Assembly (NCBI RefSeq): GCF_038396675.1
Contig: NC_088920.1
Location: 63,482,501-63,546,500, forward strand
Direction: 5' to 3'
Origin: Hydra vulgaris
Taxonomy: Eukaryota > Cnidaria > Hydrozoa > Anthoathecata > Hydridae
Length of the DNA: 64,000 bases
A model generated the notes under the pieces. It was not told the origin of the DNA. It saw only the letters and a list, made by a program, of their open reading frames with translations, and ran no database searches. The position numbers and the translations under genes were made by a program. Below, in pieces: positions 52,620-64,000 of this stretch; the stretch's first letter is position 1, and every line of letters starts with the position of its first letter.

Positions 52620-52975
52620 TGGTCAAAATGGGAGTCGTGGTGGCATTTCGATGGCAAGCAAGCGTTTTGCAAATACTAACAATCCAGGATGTCCAGACTA
52701 TGAAAATAGTAAACGAAGTTCAAATATAATTTTTTTTGTAAAAAATATTACTGTATTTAGATGCAATGATGCAGTTTCTTCTAGGTCAGGGTTTTCGATG
52801 GTGTGAACCTTTGATTGAAGAAGTGCTTAGAACACCAGATGACGCTCCAGAAAGTTTTGTAGTAGATGCTGGTATTGAGCATCCAGAGGAATTTAGCAAC
52901 TTCCATAATGACTACTCTCTTGTTCCAGAAAAGATGATAGTTAAAGAAGAATGACTGAGTGAATATCAGAAATAA
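52620..52975 (+). pseudogene. Polinton DNA polymerase B, internal fragment (right arm)
   Basis: Mirror of 29,690-30,045: GGCATTTCGATGGCAAGCAA encodes GISMASK and 52,766-52,954 encodes GQGFRW and NFHNDYSLVPEKM. Broken by frameshifts and cut at about 52,975 by LINE sequence. Confidence 0.65.
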
Positions 52976-53025
52976 ATGTCTATAAAAATAGACGTTTACC
53001 AAATTTACCAAATGTTAAAAATACT

Positions 53026-54105
<1,080 letters not shown>

Positions 54106-54219
54106 TTTGTTTTACATTTAAGTCTCGTTCTACTTCTCGCGAGAATTTTCTATTTCTCATTTCCCACGAGAAGTCATATTTCTCACAAGAAACGAGAACG
54201 AGACGAGATCTCGCTCATG

Positions 54220-54445
54220 GTTGATGGAAACAAAAGATATTTTTAAAAATAAGAAAATAATTTCTGAACACTACGATTTCAGTGGATATCCGAAAGATCA
54301 TCCATGCTTTAATGAGACCAATTAAAATGTTGTTGGTAAATTCAAGGATAAATCAAATGGTCGATTAATTCAAGAATTTATCGCTTTACGACCCAAGATG
54401 TACTTTTTTCTCAAAGCTAATAATTATAACAAAAACTAGCAAAAA
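54220..54445 (+). pseudogene. Polinton DNA polymerase B, C-terminal fragment (right arm)
   Basis: Mirror of 28,230-28,455: DFSGYPKDHPCFNETN, stop, VVGKFKDKSNGRLIQEFIAL, RPKMYFFL. Confidence 0.65.
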
Positions 54446-54609
54446 AAGTTGTTAAAAAAGATCTAAAGCATGAAACATATAAACAGTGTCTCAACATTCA
54501 GATTGAACTGAAACATATACATACGAGCAAGAAAAAATGTCTCTAAGCCCTCTTGATTCTAAGCGACGAATTGCTCCTAATGGAGTTACAGTTTTTGCCG
54601 TATGGTCAT

Positions 54610-55542
54610 AAACTTATATCAGTTCTTCCAGACGGAACAAGTTGTAACTCTTTACAAACGAATTATCTATTCGATCTACTAACAAGACGATAAAAGGGCT
54701 GGTTTACCTCTTTGTTGCACAACTGAATCAATAGAATAAGTCTTTAAAGACCAAATTGACTCAGAAGCCCTAATTTGACCCCCTTCTAGCTCACCTGGAG
54801 CATACAACTAATAAACTTTTACACTAGGAAAAACTACAATTTTTTTTCTTGCAGCAGGCATTAATGGGGCTAAATATGCTTTTTTCATTTTAATTTGCAT
54901 CTATTGGTTTTTCCTCATATAAGCGTGTAGTTTGACTTTTAATTGATTTTATGAAAGCAGATAAACCTTTTACCCATGCAACTGATTTTATAGTCATTAG
55001 CAACTCTTGACCATACCGGCAACTTAAAAGTTTTTCAGCGAGTGTGCGATTATAGCGTTCACCGATGTACTGCTCTTTATGATTTCCAGCTGCAGCTCGC
55101 CTGATCTGGACTTTATTCCTTTCAATAAGTTTTGTTTTTGCTCCTTTAAATTCACATCGAGCATTAACTTAGATAAGATTGGACCACGCTTACATATTTT
55201 AGCGAGAGCTTCTGAAACATTAGCAGTTTTTAAGAGGCTCAGCGTCTTTGAAGCGGCTTGCTACGTAAACAACTAATAATGCATGTTTATTGGTTTATTG
55301 ACCAACATTGTCATGAGGGAGATAAATCAGATCAGCTTTGTGGACTTTTTTAGGATGAGTTTTGTTAACCATCTCTTTTTGTATATAGGTAAGGGCAGGT
55401 AAATAAATTTGCCGTATTGCTTGCTTTTTAAGCCGTTCACCAGCTTCTTTGTTAGAAACTTTTGCTTCAGCTGCAAGTTTTTTAATAGCAGCAAGACCAT
55501 GCAATATTCTTTTAAGCTATAGTAAATCTTAGAAAGCTCCAT
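54610..55542 (-). pseudogene. Polinton/Maverick integrase remnant (right arm)
   Basis: Mirror of 27,134-28,065 with the same stops and frameshifts. The N-terminal frames 55,504-55,295 and 55,542-55,327 translate identically to the left arm. Confidence 0.75.
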
Positions 55543-56039
55543 TATAAACTTATAGTTAGAAAGACGTGTCTAAAATATAAAAATGAAAAGGTTATTAAAA
55601 AATACAAAAAGCAAACGCCTTAGCTACCTTAGCTAAAGATAACAAAAAAGATTTTGATAAGTATGTTAGCGAGTTGTGTGGTAAAAAAAGATCACAACTC
55701 CGTGCAAGATTTGCATGAGTTTGCACTTGTTATATATACTTTCATGTGTCTTACCTTGATTCAGAAATAATAAACATTTCTAATAAAATTATTTTGATGA
55801 CTAAATCTTTTTATTGAGGAAAAATTATTTTGATGACTGAAATTTTTTATTGAGGAAAGAGCAAAAATTTATAATGCTATAAAAAAATTTAGATTAGCCT
55901 TTAAGATTCGCAGTGAAATTATTATATATATTATATTTTATCAAATTCAATATATCTTTCAATATCTTGTAATATCTTGATAATGAGCAAAAATATGCTT
56001 CAATTTTTCAATCGCTTCTTGAGCTTCATTATAATCCAT

Positions 56040-56420
56040 CTTTATCTACAAGTACACACTTGTTCAATAAGTGTTTTTGCAGTTTTAAGATATTTTTTTA
56101 CTATTTCATAGAGACGTTTATATTTAGTTGTCCACTCAGTAGTTTCAACATGAGCACCATCATTAAGAGCAAGGCATGAATATCAAACATATGGGTGTAT
56201 AGCGGTATGTAACAAAGATTTTTGTTTTTATTTCTCACAGCTAAAGTTATATAGCTATAATCCCGCTTACATTTTTCATCAGTCAAATATTGTACAATTT
56301 CTAATGACTTAATATGCACAGCTTTTTTAAAAGCCTCAATTTGCCTAGTTTAATTAAATTTATTACTTGGATGAACTTTACAACTTCAAGCTGGTTATAC
56401 CTAATTGCTTCATGCAGCAG
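56040..56420 (-). pseudogene. Ankyrin-like fragment (right arm)
   Basis: Counterpart of 26,290-26,672, outside the identical tract: differs by scattered substitutions and small indels (for example NKNKNLCYIPLYTHMF in place of KKNKNFFLPLYTHML). Confidence 0.35.
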
Positions 56421-56430
56421 TAAAGAACAT

Positions 56431-56476
56431 GGTGGTTTTTTACTGCTGCATGGCAAGCAGCAGTAAAAAACCACCA
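56431..56476. repeat. Hairpin beside the small ORF (right arm)
   Basis: GGTGGTTTTTTACTGCTGC / GCAGCAGTAAAAAACCACC, exact 19-bp arms around a 7-8 nt loop. The left-arm copy has mismatches. Confidence 0.75.
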
Positions 56477-56480
56477 TGGA

Positions 56481-56723
56481 TTGATCAATGCAGATCTTTT
56501 TGTTGTAGGGCAGCAAGGTAACCAAACTGAAATGAAAAAAAACGCTGCTATAAATGCATATGGAACCGCTCTTGGTGTGAACGCTGATCCTGTTTTTTTA
56601 TCGATCATCCCTGAACCCTTGTTTAACTATGTTGTTCCTGAGCTTATTGCCTTAGCAAGATATTATGCTCTTGTTGCTTCAATCTTTGGAATTTGTGTTC
56701 TAGCTACATTTATGCTCAAGTAG
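56481..56723 (+). CDS. Small hydrophobic ORF at the Polinton end (right arm)
   Basis: Counterpart of 25,993-26,235. Reads INADLFVVGQQGNQTEMKKN, then a conserved middle (LGVNADPVFLSIIPEPLF) and a hydrophobic C-terminus. Same length in spite of a few percent divergence. No in-frame ATG at the start. Confidence 0.4.
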   Translation: MINADLFVVGQQGNQTEMKKNAAINAYGTALGVNADPVFLSIIPEPLFNYVVPELIALARYYALVASIFGICVLATFMLK

Positions 56724-57089
56724 ATAAATGTAACTATACTTTTTAGCAGTAAATCAACGTGCTCATTAAAAAAATAAAAAAATTTTGAAAAGTTCTAAAA
56801 ATAAAAAAAAAACCTTTTTAAATAAAAAAAAATTCAAAAACTAAAAAAACTGTTAGCTTTATGTGACATCTGGCTGGATTGCGTTAGGCTGACTTTTTGT
56901 ACTTTATCTTAAAATTGTTTACTTTTTGGTAACGTATCAACATATTAACCCTGTATTTTGTTCATTGCTTGGTTGATAAAAATCTTTAAGTTCTGGTTGT
57001 GGGGGTAATTTATCCCCTATGGTTAAAACTAAGAAATTATTCTAACTAACGTTCTCAATTTTGTTTTCTAGATATTTCCTGTATATATA

Positions 57090-57323
57090 TATATGAATGG
57101 CGATGTACTCGACGAGTCATCTACCCTTCATCTAATAGGATTAACTCTTACTTCCGATCTTTCTTTTAAACCGTATATCAAGTTCATTGCAAAATTAGCA
57201 TCTGCTAAGGTTATATCTTTTTATCGTGCTCGTTACTTTTTTACTTTGGATTCTTTTCTTTTTCTCTATAAATCTCAAATCCGTCCTTGTATCAAATACT
57301 GTTTCCATATCTGGGGCGGATCT

Positions 57324-57330
<7 letters not shown>
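57090..57330 (+). pseudogene. LINE reverse-transcriptase fragment, part 1 (right arm)
   Basis: Frame NGDVLDESSTLHLIGLTLTS ... SFLFLYKSQIRPCIKYCFHI WGGSSN, interrupted there by the CR1 insertion. It continues at 58,381 with DVLSLFDKVQKR. Confidence 0.75.
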
Positions 57331-57372
<42 letters not shown>

Positions 57373-57751
57373 CATATAAATTTATTAAAGTCGTAAAGCA
57401 TAATATAAATACAAATAGCAGGGGCAAGAAGAAGACATAATTGGTCTTATCACCAAGCCCCTTAGTCTATACCGTAAATATAAGACAACAAAAATTTAAA
57501 AACGTAACACTATATAATATAAAACATTTTTATAAAGACTTTATAGAATAAAAATCATCGGTCCTAAAGTCCTACTTTAACTTTTTGTTTTTGTGTTGGT
57601 TAAGAAAAATTTTAAAAAAAGAAAAAAAGGAAAATGTACAAAGAAACTATATTACTAATAAGCAAGCAAGCAAATACGCATAATCCTGAAGCTTTCCTTT
57701 TACACCAGCATATACCTTTAAATATGTGAATAATTCTTATAAACCATAATT

Positions 57752-57783
<32 letters not shown>

Positions 57784-58380
57784 TTTCAAGCCTCATTAAA
57801 ACTTCAGAAAAAGCTGAGCGCTACGTCGATCATCTGTAGTTTTTGCTTTAATTTATTCTTAAACTCATTTAGCATAGAAATTGTTTTAAGTTCATTAGTT
57901 AATATTTTATTCCATAATTTCGGCCCTCTAGTAGAAATTGAAAATTCGGTCGCCGCAAAATAACTTTTGGGTTGGATATAACTGTTATTTGAAAATCTGG
58001 TGAGATATCTATTCTGATTTATTTTGAATAATGGGTAAAAAATTTTAGGAGATATATTTTTATTAATTTTGAACATAAATATAAGAACTTGATAGACATT
58101 TAATTGATAAACATTCATTATATTTAAATTAACAAATAATGCTTGGGAGTGTGTATAACGGCCCACATTGGAAATGATTCTGATTGCATGCTTTTGTTTA
58201 TTAAATAGTTTTTTTATTTTATTTTTATTTGTACTGCACCAAGCAATATTTGCATAATTAAGATGGCAATGAATGAACGAGAAATATAAAAGCTTTAAGC
58301 AAGTTGGATTTAAAAAAGGCTTAGCTCTGCATAGCAGGCCTATGTTCCTTGAGATTGTATTTTCGAGATATTGATGTCCT
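57331..58380 (-). mobile_element. 5'-truncated CR1-type LINE inserted in the right arm only
   Basis: The minus-strand frame from about 58,365 to 57,804 gives SRNIGLLCRAKPFLNPTCLK, LLYFSFIHCHLNYANIAW, STRGPKLWNKIL: the C-terminal region after the RT core. The 3'UTR has the GGGGC/GCCCC hairpin at 57,421-57,461 and ends in a 40-nt A-run (T-run 57,331-57,370). It splits the LINE fragment of the arm. The empty site is seen in the left arm at about 25,385-25,400. No obvious target duplication. Confidence 0.8.
57421..57461 (-). repeat. LINE 3'UTR hairpin
   Basis: On the minus strand GGGGCTTGGTGATAAGACC...GTCTTCTTCTTGCCCC; the best-preserved example of the conserved block. Confidence 0.8.
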
Positions 58381-58700
58381 TTCTCTTTTTGACAAGGTGC
58401 AAAAACGCGATGTAAACGTAGTTGAACCTGTTCTTGCAGCCAACCTTCAACCATTATCACATTGTCGTAATGCTTCTTTTTCTATTTTTTAAAAATATTA
58501 TAACTGGCACTGCCCTAAAGAGCTCGCTTCTATGGGCCATCCACTAAAATTCATTTTTGTGTTACTCGTCATTCAATTAAGTTTCATACTTTTTCTGTAA
58601 CTTTTCCTAAGCGCTCCAAAAACTCTTATTCGACTAGATTTTTTCTTTGACCATTAGTTCTTTGGAATTTACTTCGTTCATCTTGCTTTCCTGAATCATA
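58381..58700 (+). pseudogene. LINE reverse-transcriptase fragment, part 2 (right arm)
   Basis: Continues DVLSLFDKVQKRDVNVVEPV LAANLQPLSHC and HCPKELASMGHPLKF. Carries a stop (IF*KYY) not in the left copy. The homology between arms ends near ATATAATTTATATG, where a TA tract starts. Confidence 0.7.
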
Positions 58701-58713
58701 TAATTTATATGTT

Positions 58714-58716
<3 letters not shown>

Positions 58717-58796
<80 letters not shown>
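58717..58796. repeat. (TA)n microsatellite at the right arm end
   Basis: Pure TA between the end of the palindrome arm and the antistasin pseudogene. Confidence 0.95.
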
Positions 58797-58803
<7 letters not shown>

Positions 58804-58883
58804 TACGGAGAAGAAAATTTTAATACTATGCTTTATTGCATTTTCCAAAAATGAGTTTAATAACGAGACTAGCTTCTGTACTA

Positions 58884-60582
<1,699 letters not shown>

Positions 60583-60790
60583 TCCCAGTGGGAAAAAAGA
60601 CATTAAAAAGACGTCTTTTTTCCCACTGGGGTTTAAAAGTCTTATTTACGATGTCTTTAAGGCGTCTGTTTTTAGTCAATTATGCAAATATAAAAGACAT
60701 CTTTTTTTCAGCATCGAAAAGAGGTCTTTTTTTGTCTTTATCTTGTCAAAAAAAGACATGAAAAATGCGTCTTTAAGACGCATTATTCAT
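60583..60790. mobile_element. CCCAGTGGGAAAAAAGAC repeat cutting the pseudogene
   Basis: Begins TCCCAGTGGGAAAAAAGAC, then inverted GTCTTTTTTCCCACTGGG within 55 bp, and continues with AAGACGTC/GACGTCTT-type units (AAGACATC, GACGCATT) to about 60,790. CCCAGT ends and short inverted subrepeats resemble the element at 16,857-18,922. It joins directly to copy D exon 4. Confidence 0.6.
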
Positions 60791-61150
60791 GTCTTTTCAG
60801 ATGAAATACACATAAACAAAAATAGGCTAGAATGCTGCAATGATATTTAGCTATAAGAAAGTGTACCTTTCCAGTATCAAGTCCAATTCCAGATGAAGCT
60901 TTAGGCATATCATTGATGTATATTAAAAATAATAAAGGCTCCGGGATTGATCCGTGTGGGACACTACGCACTACACCAAGACTTCCTGACTTAGTTCCAT
61001 AACATTTTATTTTCGGTTGCAAACGTAGTTTTTGATCCACTTTTAAGTCAAACTAAAAATCCCGTAAAAGTTTAGTTTTGCAAGTAAAATACTGTGATCC
61101 ACAGAATCAAATGTTTTGGAGAGATCGATGAGTTCTCCTAGTACTAATTT
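60783..61150 (-). pseudogene. LINE reverse-transcriptase fragment
   Basis: From 61,150: [20 protein letters not shown], then after frame changes SVPHGSIPEPLLFLIYINDM. This corresponds to the FIDLSKAFDTVDH and GVPQGSILGPLLFLIYIND blocks of CR1-type RT. It is truncated at 61,150 exactly where a TA tract begins and at about 60,880 on the other side. The catalytic block is missing. Confidence 0.7.
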
Positions 61151-61156
61151 ACCTTA

Positions 61157-61678
<522 letters not shown>

Positions 61679-61719
61679 GTTTAGCCAAAAAATTTCCTCA
61701 CAAATATCAAAGGTGGGCA

Positions 61720-61965
61720 CTTCCGATAAAAGTTCCGATAATCGATAATCGATAATTATCGGATTAAGAAAAAATTATCGATTATCGGACTAACCTAACT
61801 ATCGGACTATCGATTATCGGACCGGCAAAGTTGAACTTCCGATAAAGCGATAACTATCGGATCAAAGAAAAATTATCGTAATAAAATTTTTTTTTAAACT
61901 ATCGGACTAAATTATCGGACCGACTCAAAACTATCGGACTAAATTATCGGACAGACTCAAAACTA
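61720..61965. repeat. Cluster of TATCGGA / CGATAAT units
   Basis: Some fifteen copies of ATCGGA(CTA) or its complement (TCCGATA, CGATAATCG) in both orientations, many self-complementary (ATCGATTATCGGA). Not a simple microsatellite. Confidence 0.75.
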
Positions 61966-62312
61966 TCTGACTTCTATTTTTTAAAATGTTCATATATTTA
62001 ATATTTTGAATTTCAAAATTGGAGTATTTTTCACAAAAAAAACGACATTTAGACAGCCTTCCGCGGCATTCTTGGACAGGTGGCGCATAATTTGAACAAT
62101 TTATAATAGTAACTCCGCTCTCGCTGGGTCCTTGCTGCATTCATTTCATCGTTCTGAGTATCACCAGAAGAGTCTGAGTGTCTCTGTGCTTTTAACAGCA
62201 GTTAAGTCTGTTAAGTTAAGTTTTTTTTTTTTTTTTCAGTTAAGTTTTTTTTCACCGCAATTTTCACCGCGAACGGACGTGTTTTTAAGAGCGTTTTAAA
62301 AAACTTATAATA
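61966..62312 (+). other. Probable LINE 5'UTR
   Basis: Non-coding stretch leading into the ORF1 start at 62,313, with a T/C run (62,221-62,240) and TTTTCACCGCAATTTTCACCGC. Where the element begins between 61,966 and 62,160 is not clear. Confidence 0.4.
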
Positions 62313-63015
62313 ATGGCGAAAAACTTTACACCAGCACAACTTAAAGAAATCCTTGAAAATCATGAGAATACTATGATGAAAATTTTTAATGATCGGATAG
62401 AAAAAATGGAAATTAAATTTAATAACTTAAAAGATGAAAACTTAACGTTAAAAAAAGAATTATCTGAGGTACAGAAAGCTGTTGAATTTATAAGCAAAAG
62501 CTATGATAAAATAATAATTGAACTTACAGAATTAAAAAAAAACAGAGTCGAAAAAATCACCAGATATAAGTAATATTGAAAATGGAAACAATAACATTGA
62601 AGAGAAAATAGCAGAACTAGAAGACAGAAGCCGTAGAAACAGCTTGAGATTTGTTGGGATTGAAGATAAAGCTAATGAAACTTGGGAAGAAAGTGAACAA
62701 AAAATCAAAGAATTCCTCAATACGAAGCTTCATATACAAGAAAATATTTTAATAGATAGAGCCCATCGAGTTGGAAAAGAAACAGGAAAAAACAGATCAA
62801 TAGTTGTTCGATTTCAAAACTACGAAGACAAAGCCCTAGTGTTAAACAAATATACGACGATGAAGCTTTGGAACGAGCGGTTGTACGTTAACGAAGACTT
62901 TAGCGATTTTACAATAAATTTACGAAGAAAGCTTTTCAAAGAAGCGAAGGAATTGCGAGCGAAAGGTAAGTTTGCTAAAGTAACTTACAATAAATTAATT
63001 ACTCGTGACCTATAA
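62313..63015 (+). pseudogene. LINE ORF1 (RNA-binding chaperone type), one frameshift
   Basis: ATG at 62,313 (MAKNFTPAQLKEILENHENT). Residues about 20-80 are heptad-rich (EKMEIKFNNLKDENLTLKKE), a coiled coil. An A-run at 62,535 shifts the frame. The second part continues IEEKIAELEDRSRRNSLRFV and ends KVTYNKLITRDL at 63,013. The segment LEDRSRRNSLRFVGI...ILIDRAHRVGK matches the RRM-like core of L1/CR1-type ORF1 proteins that bind LINE RNA. With only one indel this is a young copy. Confidence 0.75.
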
Positions 63016-63063
63016 TTATAAAGGAATTCTTTTAATATTCTATAATCAAATTTAAAAACAAAA

Positions 63064-64000
63064 ATGGATGACTACGAATCCTTTACTTTTAATTTTCATG
63101 ATAAATACTTAAATTCAGATCCAGATGTCAACTTTTTTAATGATGTGAACACACGTTGTTCTTATCATGCGACATAAAGATAAAAAAGTTTTTATGATGA
63201 AATATTTATGGCAGGAGCTCTTCCTTTAATTAATCGCCCTACTAGAATAACCAAAACTTCAACGACGTTGATTGACAATATTTTTACAACAGATATTTAT
63301 AATAAGAAATTACAAAAAGGAATTATAAAAACCGACATATCCGATCATTTCCCCATTTTTCTTACAATTCATACTGTATCCTCTAATAACCCCGAAAGAC
63401 AAAATATAATAAAAAAACGTGTCTTCAACGAAAACAATATAAAATCCTTTCAATATCAATTATCACTTCTGCATTGGAAACATATTAACTTTAGTGATGA
63501 CGCAAATACAATATATAATAAGTTCTTTGATACTTTCTTCTCAATATACAATGAAAACTTTCCACTTTGAGAACAAATAACAAAAAAAAAACCTTGAATA
63601 GTCCATGGATTACCAAAGGACTTAGAAAATCCTCTAAAATCAAACAGAAACTATATATAAAATATTTAAAAACAAAATCAGATGAAAACCAACAAAAATA
63701 TAAAAATTACCAACATTTATTTGAAAAAATTCGTAAAAAACTTAAAAAAAATTATTATTCAAATTTAATTAGTAAATTTAAAAACGACTCAAAAAATACT
63801 TGGAGAACGTTGAAAGAAATAACAGGAAAACAAAAAACAAATTCAAACTACCTTCCTAAAGTAATTAGAATAAATAAAACAAATATATATGAACCAAACG
63901 AAATTGCAAACGAGTTTTATAAATATTTTATTGATATAGGAATTAAATTGGCAAATAAGATTCCTATTACGGAAAAAACTTTTAGTGATTTCCTTGAGCC
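63064..64000 (+). pseudogene. LINE ORF2, endonuclease largely deleted, continues past the window
   Basis: Starts MDDYESFTFNFHDKYLNSDP at 63,064 and stops at 63,175. From 63,208 the frame continues with the last part of the endonuclease (LINRPTRITKTSTTLIDNIF; TDISDHFPIFLTI), then after a stop at 63,568 the linker to the RT (NSPWITKGLRKSSKIKQKL; NTWRTLKEITGKQKTNSNYL). Most of the AP-endonuclease domain (roughly 150-200 residues) is missing between 63,175 and 63,208. The linker shares WITKGxRKSSKxKQxLYIKY with the LINE at 23,221-23,457, so they are related. The RT lies beyond the window edge. Confidence 0.75.

Overview
The window looks like a piece of a cnidarian nuclear genome, most likely Hydra (brown hydra / H. 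vulgaris group). This is an inference from strong AT richness, long (TA)n tracts, many CR1-type LINE copies, Transib, Penelope-like and Polinton remnants, and spliced antistasin-type genes. No bacterial operons, rRNA or CRISPR arrays are present.

Layout. 1-5.2 kb: decayed transposase-like exons and small non-autonomous DNA elements, including a hAT-type MITE with its 8-bp target duplication. 5.5-8.3 kb (minus): a complete seven-exon gene for a secreted Cys-rich protein (signal peptide, IGFBP-like module, three antistasin-type modules, Cys-rich tail). 9.5-11.2 kb: a 5'-truncated CR1 LINE. 12.6-15.8 kb: a decayed Transib (RAG1-related) transposon with CACAGTG-type ends, carrying a tRNA-derived SINE. 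16.9-18.9 kb: a 2.07-kb DNA element with perfect inverted ends and ACGT-rich subterminal repeats. 20.3-24.8 kb: a Penelope-like remnant (GIY-YIG fragment plus a hammerhead-ribozyme motif) split by a LINE.

25.05-58.70 kb is one giant imperfect palindrome, with arms 25,055-41,120 and 41,521-58,700 and a 400-bp MITE at the centre. Each arm carries, from outside inwards: a LINE fragment, a Polinton remnant (small hydrophobic ORF, ankyrin-like fragment, integrase, DNA polymerase B pieces broken by a CR1), a tRNA-derived SINE, and a complete copy of the antistasin-type gene with a LINE in its fifth intron. The two genes are head to head (38,801 leftwards, 43,859 rightwards). The inner about 14 kb of the arms appears identical outside microsatellites, while homologous sequence just outside and just inside that tract differs by a few to about 15 percent. 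This is what large-scale gene conversion between arms would leave. 58.9-60.6 kb: a fourth, broken antistasin-type copy. 60.6-64 kb: more repeats and the 5' half of another LINE (ORF1, plus ORF2 with most of its endonuclease missing).

The only genes that look functional are the three intact antistasin-type genes. With the pseudogene they form a local cluster reshaped by inverted duplication. Nearly everything else is mobile DNA in various stages of decay. The features most worth following up are the palindrome with its conversion tract, the Transib copy whose catalytic Glu is replaced by Ala, and the hammerhead motif.
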